This document shows positions 1 to 7,984 of a stretch of 19,551 bases of DNA, piece after piece. Numbering within the stretch: the stretch's first letter is position 1; each line of letters opens with the position of its first letter. A program made the translations under genes and the position numbers. This DNA comes from CAYSWH01 sp964434775 (GTDB lineage Bacteria; Patescibacteriota; JACMRA01). Under the pieces are notes generated by a model. It ran no database searches. It was not told the DNA's origin and worked only from the letters and a program-made list of their open reading frames with translations. Where the stretch lies: NCBI GenBank assembly GCA_964434775.1, contig CAYSWH010000034.1, forward strand, positions 1 through 19,551. The letters run 5' to 3'.

Positions 1-56
1 AAGGCATGGTTACGGCTGAAGGTAAAATGTGGTGGAGATTGTGGGATGAAAATTAG
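1..56 (+). CDS. 3' end of an unidentified gene (partial)
   Basis: An open frame enters from the left edge and stops at TAG 54-56; its last residues read GMVTAEGKMWWRLWDEN. The tryptophan-rich end looks like real protein, and an intrinsic terminator follows 44 bp later, as expected for the last gene of a transcription unit. Too little is visible to name a family. A second frame is also open from the edge through to 189, so this assignment is a judgement rather than a certainty. Confidence 0.4.
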   Translation, partial: GMVTAEGKMWWRLWDEN

Positions 57-189
57 ATTAATTTTTCTGCTGATAATATTATTTGGAATTTTAATCTTGG
101 CGGCCATTTTGGCCGCTTTTCTTTTTCCTGTTTCTTATATTTTAGACAATTTTCCTTTCAAAACTATAGCTAAACCACATCAAAACTAG
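46..189 (+). CDS. Possible 47-residue hydrophobic peptide, doubtful
   Basis: ATG at 46 opens a 47-codon frame (starting MKIRLIFLLI) that overlaps the preceding stop by 11 bp, an arrangement typical of translational coupling. It would encode one strong membrane segment at about residues 5-30 and a short polar tail ending KPHQN. Against it, a near-perfect intrinsic terminator (100-126) lies inside the frame, and T-rich DNA reads as hydrophobic residues by chance. The frame is also open upstream to the window edge, so it could be the end of a longer membrane protein. Function unknown. Confidence 0.25.
   Translation: MKIRLIFLLIILFGILILAAILAAFLFPVSYILDNFPFKTIAKPHQN
100..126 (+). terminator. Intrinsic (Rho-independent) terminator
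   Basis: A perfect 6-bp GC stem, GCGGCC (100-105) against GGCCGC (111-116), encloses the loop ATTTT and is followed at once by TTTTCTTTTT. This is the textbook shape of a plus-strand terminator and would end the transcript of the gene stopping at 56. Confidence 0.75.
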
Positions 190-597
190 ACATTTCCAAA
201 TTTCCCTATTTGAGAAGTTGTAACTTTCAAGGGTTCCCGAAAATCTTGATTTTTGCGATGAAGTTGAGGGGGGTGTCTCCTAATTCAAAAACAACCCAAA
301 ACCTTTCTACAACTAAAGCTAGCAATTACCAAAGAGAAAATTTTAGACCCAAGCCAATTTTTAACCCTGCAATAATCAAAGAGATTAAAGAAAAATTAGG
401 GGTGAAGCCGGACTGACATGTCGAGATTGGTGAATACTTCACGGGTGATGGATAATTTCCGTTGCGGATCTTTTGGATTGTATTTATGCGGTTTTGCAAC
501 ATGTCTATTATTATTGGAAAGGTAATTCCCAAAAAAATATTTCCAAGAAGTCAAACACCTTGACAACTTGTTCTCAAAAAAACCATCCTAAAATTCT
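190..597. other. Long spacer with no firm gene
   Basis: About 400 bp separate the left-edge gene from the YciI-like gene. It holds one weak ORF (258-416, listed separately), a 16-base sequence at 188-203 repeated exactly at 13396-13411, and a TTGACA at 560-565. A TAAAAT lies at 589-594, but the 23-base spacing is too long for a standard promoter. No tRNA, rRNA or recognisable riboswitch was seen. Confidence 0.5.
258..416 (+). CDS. Small hypothetical protein (52 aa)
   Basis: ATG at 258 opens a 52-codon frame ending in TGA. The product would be basic and hydrophilic, with a C-terminal stretch (IIKEIKEKLGVKPD) that looks like a genuine amphipathic helix. The frame is also open upstream to 210 from a near-start codon. 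No Shine-Dalgarno site, membrane segment or known domain was recognised. It could equally be the remnant of a longer gene, since the spacer is unusually long for such a compact genome. Confidence 0.25.
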   Translation: MKLRGVSPNSKTTQNLSTTKASNYQRENFRPKPIFNPAIIKEIKEKLGVKPD

Positions 598-909
598 ATG
601 CAATTTATGGTAGTGGGTCTAGACGGAAAAGACTCAGAAGCGTTACAAAGAAGAATGGCTGTTCGTGAAGATCACATAAAATTAGGTGATCAATTGCTTA
701 AAGAAGGAAAAGCTCTCTTTGGGTATGCTTTGCTTGATGATAAAGGAAAAATGATAGGTTCTGTTTATGTTGTGGATTTTCCAACAAGGGTCGAACTGGA
801 CAAGTGGTTAGAAATAGAACCTTACGTTAGAGGGAATGTTTGGCAGGAAATTCAAGTCACTCTGGTAAAAGTCGGGCCAAGTTTTATGAACAGGTCTAAA
901 CAAATGTAG
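598..909 (+). CDS. YciI-like (YCII-related) domain protein
   Basis: The 103-residue protein matches the YCII-related family, small proteins with a dimeric alpha/beta-barrel (ferredoxin-like) fold. The start motif of the family, a hydrophobic strand followed by a helix carrying the conserved His (REDHIKLGDQLL, His26), is present. So are a Gly-rich turn, a central strand (GSVYVVDF), and the EPYV segment where most members have DPY. The family's biochemical role is not well settled; members occur alone or fused to other domains, and a catalytic role has been proposed for the conserved His/Asp pair. ATG 598 or ATG 607 could be the start, and neither has a clear ribosome site. The gene stands alone and converges on the PBP gene with only two bases between the stops. 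Confidence 0.75.
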   Translation: MQFMVVGLDGKDSEALQRRMAVREDHIKLGDQLLKEGKALFGYALLDDKGKMIGSVYVVDFPTRVELDKWLEIEPYVRGNVWQEIQVTLVKVGPSFMNRSKQM

Positions 910-911
910 TA

Positions 912-3302
912 TTACCTATCCCTTTCAACTTCAAAATATTCCAAAGTATATTTCATTAAGTCGTGGTAATGTTGGGCAAGAGAAGCATCGGCGTAATTTT
1001 GCACTTCTCCGGGATTTGGCTGAGATAGTTTCAAGATTATTAGATACTTAGGATCTCTGGACGGGCCTAGACCAACATATGTATGATCGTAAATACCTCT
1101 TTTAGTATTGCACAGATAATCACATGGAATCATTACCGGGTTACCGTTTTCGTCAAATACCGGATTTCCGCTTGCGTCGGTTTTTTGGTAGGCCCGATTA
1201 ACTTGTGCTGTTCCACTTTTACCCCCAACTAAGTAGTGGTCAAGCTTGGCCTTAGTTGGTACCTTTGCTTTGTAACCCTCTTCCACAGACTGAGTCATAT
1301 AGTTTACTACATTTTGAGCTGCCTCGGGCTCAACTACTTGCACCGGTTTAGGATATTTTAAGATGCCGTTTTCCAAGTCTCCCTCGTCAATAGTTCCATC
1401 CGGGTAGATTATCTTATCAATAATTCTCGGTTCTACCATTTTTCCTTCGTTGCCAATTATTGAGTATGCCCTGGCCAACTGAAACATATTGATACTAAAT
1501 CCTTGCCCATATGCCAAATTTGCGTAACATAATGGACAATAAATGTCCTCAAAACTTGCAGTATTTCCTAAACCTGCACCCGGTAGATCGGCTCTGGCAG
1601 ACTTATTAAAAAGATATTTTTCTTCTAAGTATTCTTTGTACTTAAGGTTGCCGATAGTAGGCACTATATCAGCTATTCCGGTGTTGATGGAGTCTCGTAA
1701 AATCTGTTTAAGACCTACTCTGCCAAACTCTTGAAAGGTTGCTCCGTTGGCGTTGGTAATGTGAAACTCTTTTCCGTCTATCTCTCTATAGATTTTTCCC
1801 TCTTTATCATATGTTTGAGTTGTCCAATCCGGGGGCGTGCCGACACGACGTCCGTTTTCATCAACTCTTCCGGAATAATACTCATTTAGAGACGACATAA
1901 CAGTTAACGGTTTCATTACCGAACCCACTTCGTAATTAATGGCGGCAGCGTTAAGAAAAGATTTTGGATTTTTAGCAAACTCCTTGCTGTAATTATTCGG
2001 ATCAAAATAAGGATAGGAGGCCAAAGAAAGAATTTTTCCTGTCTCCAGGTTCATTATCATAATGGCACCATGCTCAGGTCCGCCGCTTTCATTGGAATTT
2101 CTTCTTACTGCCTGTTCCAAAATCTCTTCAGTTTTCATTTGTAAATTTCTATCTATTGTCAGATAAATATCTGCACCGTCTTGTTTATCTAATTCCGAAT
2201 TTCCGTCAATTCCTGCAAACTCACCATTTTGACCTGCCAGTTCAGAGCAAAATTTTTCTTCAAGACCATACCTACCTACTTTATATTGAGTAACGTCAAT
2301 GTCCCTCATCCGATCATTTTCAACCATTTCTTTACATCCGGGAATTTTCATAGCTTCCTCCGGGGTGACCGGTGAATCTTGAACATATCCTATAGTAGCA
2401 GCCATCAATGATCCTTCCGGGTAAGATCTTTTTTCTTTAGTAGAAATGTCGATCCAAGCGGCGTAGTTTTTTCCGAAGTTTCTAGATTCAGGGTTATTAT
2501 TTAATTTCCGAAGATTTTGCAAAGACTCTTTCTGTTCAGGGGTAACCTCTTTTTTAATAATTACATATCTAAGAGGTTCCTCTTTAGAGATCTCTTCTTC
2601 TAATTTTTGTTTAATTTCCGGATATGGCAAATTTAAAGATGCAGAAACATTTTTAGATGCTTCATCCAAGGTTATCATTTCTTTTTCAACTTGCTCTTTC
2701 AAAGTCAGCGGATCCACCCAGACGTCATAATGATATTCTGTGTTGGTAATTGGAATACTGCTTCCAGTTTTCAAATCACTAATATTCAGCTGACCCCTTT
2801 CAGCCAATAACACGATATCATGACCTCCGGCACTGGCTTGAGGTTCAGTTTTGATGCCAAGGACTTCAGGAACAGCCTCAACTTGGATAAAGGCTAGGCG
2901 AAAAACAATAATCAAAAAGGCGAAAGAAAACCCAAGCTTAATTATCAAATCTCGGTTAAATTTCGCATCCAAGTAATCGATAAAAGCACTTAGCCTGTGC
3001 ATTATGTATAGACTAAAATTAAAGAAGGTATTTTTAAAGTTTGACTCCTCCTTTGCTTGTTTATTTGATCTGTAATTTTCTTTTTTTTGGGTATTCTTTC
3101 TTTCAAATTGAAATTTAGGCTTACTTGATTTTCTATAACTATTTGTGCTTCTGTAATTTTTTTTAGAATCTCGAGCGGTATTATTGCTTTGAGCGAATAT
3201 TTTTTGCCAAAAGGAAACTGTTTCAGTTTTTTTATAAAGATTATTTCGATAATCTTTGATGCTGGAATTCGGTTTTTTCTGTTTGACTTTTCGTTTATAC
3301 AT
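912..3302 (-). CDS. Class B penicillin-binding protein (FtsI/PBP2-type transpeptidase)
   Basis: The enzyme cross-links peptidoglycan peptides on the outer face of the membrane. From ATG 3302 it is 796 residues. It has an unusually long, Lys/Asn/Arg-rich cytoplasmic tail (about 1-119), one membrane anchor (about 120-138), a dimerisation/pedestal region, and a transpeptidase domain. All three penicillin-binding motifs are visible: SVMK with nucleophile Ser461 and Lys464, SIN (Ser538-Asn540), and KSG (Lys695-Gly697). KSG in place of KTG is a tolerated variant. An upstream TTG at 3329 is in frame, but ATG 3302 is the better start. The gene lies 71 bp behind an unknown single-pass protein and in line with a LysM gene, suggesting one envelope-building unit. 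It could serve division (FtsI) or elongation (PBP2); the sequence does not decide. No PASTA domain is present. Confidence 0.93.
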   Translation of the reverse strand: MYKRKVKQKKPNSSIKDYRNNLYKKTETVSFWQKIFAQSNNTARDSKKNYRSTNSYRKSSKPKFQFERKNTQKKENYRSNKQAKEESNFKNTFFNFSLYIMHRLSAFIDYLDAKFNRDLIIKLGFSFAFLIIVFRLAFIQVEAVPEVLGIKTEPQASAGGHDIVLLAERGQLNISDLKTGSSIPITNTEYHYDVWVDPLTLKEQVEKEMITLDEASKNVSASLNLPYPEIKQKLEEEISKEEPLRYVIIKKEVTPEQKESLQNLRKLNNNPESRNFGKNYAAWIDISTKEKRSYPEGSLMAATIGYVQDSPVTPEEAMKIPGCKEMVENDRMRDIDVTQYKVGRYGLEEKFCSELAGQNGEFAGIDGNSELDKQDGADIYLTIDRNLQMKTEEILEQAVRRNSNESGGPEHGAIMIMNLETGKILSLASYPYFDPNNYSKEFAKNPKSFLNAAAINYEVGSVMKPLTVMSSLNEYYSGRVDENGRRVGTPPDWTTQTYDKEGKIYREIDGKEFHITNANGATFQEFGRVGLKQILRDSINTGIADIVPTIGNLKYKEYLEEKYLFNKSARADLPGAGLGNTASFEDIYCPLCYANLAYGQGFSINMFQLARAYSIIGNEGKMVEPRIIDKIIYPDGTIDEGDLENGILKYPKPVQVVEPEAAQNVVNYMTQSVEEGYKAKVPTKAKLDHYLVGGKSGTAQVNRAYQKTDASGNPVFDENGNPVMIPCDYLCNTKRGIYDHTYVGLGPSRDPKYLIILKLSQPNPGEVQNYADASLAQHYHDLMKYTLEYFEVERDR

Positions 3303-3373
3303 AAACACTTCATTTATTAAAGAAAACAAGCTATTTTTGTTTAGTACTGAAGATTGATATGGTTTACTTTCTA

Positions 3374-4723
3374 TTAGATATTAATCTCCAAGAGGTACCA
3401 CAAGTTTTCAAATTTAATTTTATCGTTGTATATTTTGTCAATACGATTTATTGCTTCTATGGAAGTTTGGCTAAAATTTTCCGCCATTTTATTGATTGTT
3501 TCTACGTCATCATCAAATTTTAAATTTACCTTCATCACTTCATCGTAACTTGTATTCCATTTGATTTTCCACCGACTATATTCTTCGTCTGAAATGTTGG
3601 AAAGAGTATCAACTTCTTGGCAGCCATCAAGGGCGTCAGTAGCAGCGTTTTCAATAAGATTCCAGGTTCTCGGCTCAGGTTCTCTATATATTCTTGTTTC
3701 CTCAAGTAAGTTGGCACAGGTTAATTTCACTTCTTGTATATCCTCGGGGTTATTAATTATTTCACAAGTTTCAATCCAGTTATTTCTGTAATTTAAGAAA
3801 TTCGGTACTTCTTCAACTTCCTGGAATACCTCTTCTAATTGGCTGGTGTTTTTTAAATATATTTGGTATATTTCAGTGTAGACGTTTTTTGTTTCGGTCT
3901 CAGAAAAAAACTTATAATCCGGAAGGTTTTTGAGTTCGGCGTTAGGGTTTAGTGAATTTTCAAGGACGGCAATTTTTTCTGAATCAGATTGAAACTCGGT
4001 GTAATTTTGGTTTTGACTGCAAGCAATCAAGGGGTTGTACAGAGAATTTTGATATAGATCGTTCTGAGTAGAAATTAACTGCTTTCCTTTTTCTCGAAAA
4101 TCAATATTCAAATCTTCAATTTGATTGGTGGCCTCAATTGTATAATTATTTAAAATAAGAGGTTGGAGTCCCTGAAAATAAAATAATATTACCCCAATTA
4201 CGCAACCAAAAGCAACACTTATCCAAATTATATCGGTATCTATACTAAACAACCTTTTTTTATTGGAAATGGATTTGTCGTATATTTTTTTAAAGGATTT
4301 TTTGTCTTCTGGGCTTTTCTTACCAAAAGTTGTCTTAAAGTCAAAGCCTTTATCGTCTTCTTTGTCAGAAGTTTTCGGTCTTGCGGATTCCGGAGAATTT
4401 TGATTTGTATTTTTTGTCGTTTTTTCTCTATCGGTTTCCGGGTTTTTATACTTACCTTCTTCTTTCTTTTGAGCCGGTGGTCGATTTCTTGAATTTTTTT
4501 GATTCTCGTCACCTCTTCTTTTTTGTTGGCCGGTAGTCTTATCAGAATTTTTCTTAATAGCTTCTTCAAAAGCACTGTAAACAGACGGCGACAGGACTAT
4601 TTCTCGATTAGTTAAACTTTCTACGACTAACTTATCCTTTTTTTGTTTTTTCTCTGAATGAGTAGCTTTTTTATGACTTTTTAGAATAGAATCAAGATCC
4701 ATATTTCTTTGTATCAAATTCAT
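3374..4723 (-). CDS. Single-pass envelope protein with disordered cytoplasmic tail, unknown function
   Basis: This 449-residue protein has no family I recognise. Residues 1-160 are highly charged and low-complexity (Lys, Glu, Asn, Ser, Thr), probably disordered in the cytoplasm. Residues 164-184 form one membrane segment. Residues 185-449 would lie outside the membrane, are rich in acidic residues and helix formers, and contain four cysteines that could form two disulfides. ATG 4723 is used here; ATG 4702 (reading MDLDSIL) is an alternative, and neither has a strong ribosome site. A TTGACA lies at 4755-4750, upstream of the start. The gene sits between a LysM protein and a PBP on the same strand, so a role in wall assembly or as a PBP partner is a reasonable inference, not a demonstration. 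Confidence 0.7.
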   Translation of the reverse strand: MNLIQRNMDLDSILKSHKKATHSEKKQKKDKLVVESLTNREIVLSPSVYSAFEEAIKKNSDKTTGQQKRRGDENQKNSRNRPPAQKKEEGKYKNPETDREKTTKNTNQNSPESARPKTSDKEDDKGFDFKTTFGKKSPEDKKSFKKIYDKSISNKKRLFSIDTDIIWISVAFGCVIGVILFYFQGLQPLILNNYTIEATNQIEDLNIDFREKGKQLISTQNDLYQNSLYNPLIACSQNQNYTEFQSDSEKIAVLENSLNPNAELKNLPDYKFFSETETKNVYTEIYQIYLKNTSQLEEVFQEVEEVPNFLNYRNNWIETCEIINNPEDIQEVKLTCANLLEETRIYREPEPRTWNLIENAATDALDGCQEVDTLSNISDEEYSRWKIKWNTSYDEVMKVNLKFDDDVETINKMAENFSQTSIEAINRIDKIYNDKIKFENLWYLLEINI

Positions 4724-4825
4724 TTGAGTAAGCTCAGAATAGCTTTTTTTGTCAAGGAGATTTACTCAAAATAATAAATATATTTAGTAGAGTAGGCCTC
4801 AATTCATTTCAAAGCGTTTGGAGAG

Positions 4826-5464
4826 TTATACAGAGACAGGGACTGCAATTTTTTGATCAACTTTGAGATTGTTAAAATTCACCTCCGGATTTAGTTCTAT
4901 TAATTCCTTTGATTTGATTCCAAAAAGATTGGCTATAGTGGAAAGAGTGTCTCCGGGTTTTACAGTGTAAAACAAAGTGTTTTCTTTATTTGAAGAAGTT
5001 TTCTTCTGATCAGAAAGGTTGGGTTTGTTATCGTTAGAAGTCGGAGTCAGATCTTCTTCTTTTTGGGGAGGTGACTTAGGGGTAATTTCTGTTTCTTCCG
5101 GCTTAGGTTTTTCTACTGCGATTAAGTTTGGAGACTTTTTATTCTTTTTTTCGGGGTTGGTAGCGGTGGTGTCAAAATCACTTATGATTCTAACTTCGGC
5201 GTTTTCTTTACTTTCAGCCCTGGTATCCGGAGTCAAGTCTTTTACACTTTGGAAAGCGGCAATAACGCTTACGGTCAATAAAAAAAAGACACCTATCTGA
5301 AGATAGAAATTTTTGTGAATTATAGAAAAAACGTTAATATTGGAAAAATTAATACTGATTTTCGGATTTTTCTTTATTTTTTTTCTAACGTTCAATTTCC
5401 TTCTTTTGGGGTGCACAAGTCCTTTATTTGGTTGTGTCTGCTTGTTAAAGTTATACAGTTTCAT
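4826..5464 (-). CDS. Membrane-anchored LysM-domain protein
   Basis: The 212-residue product has a basic cytoplasmic N-terminus (about 1-50), one membrane segment (about 54-72), a long Lys/Glu/Pro/Ser/Thr-rich linker, and a C-terminal LysM domain (about 167-210). The LysM hallmarks are clear: YTVKPGDTLSTIA, the ELIELNP helix, and the closing hydrophobic strand (QKIAVPVSV). LysM binds the N-acetylglucosamine-containing glycan of peptidoglycan, so the protein probably tethers the membrane to the wall or places a partner there; no catalytic domain is attached. It heads a same-strand series with the unknown single-pass protein (102 bp downstream) and the PBP. A possible promoter lies at 5495-5522. 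Confidence 0.88.
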   Translation of the reverse strand: MKLYNFNKQTQPNKGLVHPKRRKLNVRKKIKKNPKISINFSNINVFSIIHKNFYLQIGVFFLLTVSVIAAFQSVKDLTPDTRAESKENAEVRIISDFDTTATNPEKKNKKSPNLIAVEKPKPEETEITPKSPPQKEEDLTPTSNDNKPNLSDQKKTSSNKENTLFYTVKPGDTLSTIANLFGIKSKELIELNPEVNFNNLKVDQKIAVPVSV

Positions 5465-5494
5465 TTTTCTTGTGTTTTTTTAACTAACTAATCA

Positions 5495-5522
5495 AGTAAA
5501 GAATTTTTCCGGAGTTTGTCAA
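5495..5522 (-). promoter_or_regulatory. Possible sigma70-type promoter of the LysM gene
   Basis: On the minus strand a consensus -35 TTGACA (5522-5517) is followed after 16 bases by TTTACT (5500-5495), which matches four of six bases of TATAAT. The start codon is 30 bases further on. The -35 is perfect but the -10 is weak. Confidence 0.35.
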
Positions 5523-5617
5523 GAAATAAAATCAACAATTTTATACGAAGTCGTCGTTGATTTAAGGAAATTATCGCTTTGTTGACAATTCTAAAGTCCT
5601 AAAACATGAGGATACTT

Positions 5618-6232
5618 ATGAAATCAAAAAGAAACGGGTCCAAAAAAATAATGTCAACTTTAGTTGCATTGGGAATTTTAGTTTTCTTAGTGACATTTTT
5701 TCAATTTGAAGAAAGTCAAGATAACTTAGCTGAAATTCTGGGGGTAAAGGAGGAATGGGCATATTTAAACCAAGAAGAGGGCAGTAATACCTCTGAAGAA
5801 AAGGTAGAATTAGTTGAGGTTGCAAGGATAGTTGATGGAGATACGGTTGTTCTAAGTGATAACAGAACTGTGAGATATCTTAATATAGATACTCCGGAAA
5901 CCAAAAAACCCGGAACCCCTATTCAATGCTTTGGACCGGAAGCTTCCCAAATGAATAAATCATTAGTTGAAGGAAAGAAGGTGGTAATTAAGGCGGACAA
6001 AGAATTTCAAGATAAGTATGACCGTGAATTACGTTTTATTTTTTTGGAAGGAGAAAATGTCGATAATGTTGAAAACAGTATTAACGCCAGGTTAGTTAGG
6101 ATGGGTTTTGCCAGGGCATCAATCTACGAACCAAATTCAACTTACGCAGATGTCTTTTACAAGCTTGAGAGGCAGGCAAAATCTGAGAACCTGGGAATTT
6201 GGAAAAACTGTGACAACCCTTTCGCTGAATAA
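5618..6232 (+). CDS. Membrane-anchored thermonuclease (SNase family)
   Basis: This is a staphylococcal-nuclease-like enzyme, which hydrolyses DNA and RNA with Ca2+. The start is placed at ATG 5618 because GAGG at 5608-5611 sits six bases upstream; an in-frame ATG at 5606 overlaps that site. The 204-residue protein has a basic N-terminus, a membrane anchor or signal sequence (about 8-28), a linker, and the nuclease domain (about 66-200). The expected active-site residues are all visible: VDGDT (Asp73, Asp75), RYLNIDTPET (Arg86, Asp91, Glu94) and KYDRELRF (Arg136). It probably acts outside the membrane, where such enzymes can degrade environmental DNA for nucleotides, a plausible need in an organism with limited biosynthesis. 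The gene converges on the surface-protein gene, with 22 bp between the stops. Confidence 0.92.
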   Translation: MKSKRNGSKKIMSTLVALGILVFLVTFFQFEESQDNLAEILGVKEEWAYLNQEEGSNTSEEKVELVEVARIVDGDTVVLSDNRTVRYLNIDTPETKKPGTPIQCFGPEASQMNKSLVEGKKVVIKADKEFQDKYDRELRFIFLEGENVDNVENSINARLVRMGFARASIYEPNSTYADVFYKLERQAKSENLGIWKNCDNPFAE

Positions 6233-6254
6233 TTTTGATAAATTGGTAATGAAC

Positions 6255-7658
6255 TTATATCTTTTCAAATTCATTTTGCGGAGTGGATTTTTTAATCTTC
6301 AGGTAGATGAGTCCGGCAAGGATAAGCACAATTGAGCCAATAACTCCATAGGTGGTTATACCGCCGCTATCGGCAGTATCTTGGGGCTTTGGAGTGGCGG
6401 CAGAAGAAGAGCTGTTATCGGAAGAAGCAGACTCGGGAGTTTGATTTTGTTGAGGGTTCGGTTCCGGTGTAGGTTCTTCCACAGTAATAATCACCCCGGT
6501 GAACTCAGGTTCATTATCATTTATGGTTCCTAAAACTTTCTTTTCTCCTGCTTGTGATCCGGAGACCAAACCGATGCACTCAAAAGAAGCACCGGCATCA
6601 GTAGTGTCAAAATTGCATCTGCTTCTGGAATTTTCTACTCCATCAAGTGATAAAAACAAACCTTGACTTGGAGGGGTTATATTTGAAGGTAGATCTCCTC
6701 CACAATTAAGAGAATTATTTATTTCGACAGGATTGGGGCGGCAAATAAGGCTTGTTGGTGTACGCATTTCTAAAGTTTCGGCTTGATCAAATTCAATTAC
6801 CTCGTTAGTTAAAACAACGGTTTCCGGAGTTTCTACCGGTTCTTGTTCTTCAGCCAATTGAAGAAAGACCTTACCATCTTCAGGGTTTTCAGGGGTCGGA
6901 ATATCTTTACAAACCACTACATTAGGGTCATCTTCTCGAGGATAGTCTTCACAAAAACCACCGAAATTCTGAGAGTTTGAACCAACAGAGAGTTTAGTGG
7001 TGTTTTGAGGTACGGCTTTATTTTCCGGAGGATTGAGGTAGCACTTGGTAGGGGATCCTGCTAGTCCGTCAACACAATCCACCTCTACTTCATCCGGGTT
7101 CTCAACGATTTCTGCGGGTTCTTCCGGTTGAGTTGATTCTTCTGTTTCATTTGGGGCAATTTCTTCATTCAAAGGGATTTTTCCGGTATACTCCAAGGTA
7201 TTTTCTGTAGAGTTGTCCGGATATTGATCATTAACGGTAACATTACCTCCGGAGATAGTTACATCGGCTTGTTTTACGGGAATGATACACACACCTTCCG
7301 AAATTGAGTTTGTACTAAAGACTTCATTATCAATTTCCAAGGTACAGGTGGCTCTTTCAGAGTTAAGCAGCTCTCCGGTCCTGTCAGCGATGTTCTCAAC
7401 TTTAACTGTATAAACCTCTCCGACAATCGGTTCTTTATCTCCTTTGGACCCCATTATTTCAGCCAATCCTGAAACACCGTCATATCTTTCATTGAGGCCT
7501 GTTTCTTCTTGTGCTTTTGAGTTATTCGAATTCTTACTGTTTTCCAGAAAGTTAGAGTATAAAAAAAGATTTCCGAGAATAACCGTCAGAACCAGAAAGA
7601 CTCCCAAAAAAATCAAAACTTTTCTACTATTCTTGTCTCTTTTAATCTCTATATTCAT
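6255..7658 (-). CDS. Large surface protein with two terminal membrane segments and five cysteine pairs
   Basis: The 467-residue product is unlike any family I can name. It has a short basic N-terminus, a membrane segment (about 12-33), about 390 residues of extracytoplasmic Pro/Glu/Thr/Asn-rich sequence, and a C-terminal membrane helix followed by KIKK, resembling an anchor but without an LPxTG signal. The exported part carries ten cysteines arranged as five close pairs separated by low-complexity linkers, suggesting a string of small disulfide-closed modules. A Ser/Asp/Ala/Thr-rich stalk precedes the C-terminal helix. The start is ATG 7658: the longer frame beginning at TTG 7745 would read through its own promoter. 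Adhesion or cell-surface structure is an inference from architecture only. Confidence 0.75.
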   Translation of the reverse strand: MNIEIKRDKNSRKVLIFLGVFLVLTVILGNLFLYSNFLENSKNSNNSKAQEETGLNERYDGVSGLAEIMGSKGDKEPIVGEVYTVKVENIADRTGELLNSERATCTLEIDNEVFSTNSISEGVCIIPVKQADVTISGGNVTVNDQYPDNSTENTLEYTGKIPLNEEIAPNETEESTQPEEPAEIVENPDEVEVDCVDGLAGSPTKCYLNPPENKAVPQNTTKLSVGSNSQNFGGFCEDYPREDDPNVVVCKDIPTPENPEDGKVFLQLAEEQEPVETPETVVLTNEVIEFDQAETLEMRTPTSLICRPNPVEINNSLNCGGDLPSNITPPSQGLFLSLDGVENSRSRCNFDTTDAGASFECIGLVSGSQAGEKKVLGTINDNEPEFTGVIITVEEPTPEPNPQQNQTPESASSDNSSSSAATPKPQDTADSGGITTYGVIGSIVLILAGLIYLKIKKSTPQNEFEKI

Positions 7659-7716
7659 GGTAAATCTGTTGTTTGAATTGATATTAAGACGGCTATTATT
7701 TAACCAATTACCTATC

Positions 7717-7745
7717 TCTATAGCACAAAAAAAAGATTTGTTCAA
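7717..7745 (-). promoter_or_regulatory. Sigma70-type promoter of the surface-protein gene
   Basis: On the minus strand TTGAAC (7745-7740) and TATAGA (7722-7717) are separated by exactly 17 bases containing a T8 run. Each hexamer differs from consensus at one or two positions. The predicted transcript would start near 7710 and leave a leader of about 50 bases before ATG 7658. Confidence 0.55.
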
Positions 7746-7797
7746 GGCAATCTTATTAGTGATTACAAAACAAACCTGATCTTTGGATCAATTATTT

Positions 7798-7950
7798 TTA
7801 AACATCTCGGCAAGTCTCAATTAAAGCCTGCATAATTTCTCTATTATTTCTACTTTTGCGTAAAATAGAAATTTTGTAAGCACCTTTGAATTTATGGTCT
7901 GTCGCAAAACCTTTGTTAATTCTTTTCTTAGAAAAGCCTATTTTTAGCAA
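7798..7950 (-). pseudogene. Short coding-like remnant
   Basis: A 50-codon frame (TTG 7950 to TAA 7798) reads like real protein, including DHKFKGAYKISILRKS and a closing helix MQALIETCRDV. It has no convincing start or ribosome site and lies in a spacer too long for this compact genome. I take it as the tail end of a decayed gene. The family is not recognised; it could be the end of the broken polymerase gene upstream or of an unrelated insertion. Confidence 0.3.
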
Positions 7951-7984
7951 TTAGCTAGTAAAATCCATGCAACGTCTTTCTTTG

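Noticed and set aside
326..532. A 68-codon minus-strand frame in the first spacer
   Set aside because: It begins at a TTG with no ribosome site, overlaps the plus-strand small ORF, and its reading has no recognisable domain.
560..594. Promoter for the YciI-like gene
   Set aside because: TTGACA and TAAAAT are 23 bases apart, too far for a standard sigma70 promoter, and the word TTGACA also occurs by chance inside several genes.
912..3302. KSG in place of KTG as a sign of an inactive PBP
   Set aside because: KSG is an accepted variant of the third motif and the other two motifs are intact.
6255..7658. LPxTG sortase substrate
   Set aside because: The C-terminal helix and basic end resemble one, but no LPxTG-like pentapeptide precedes the helix.
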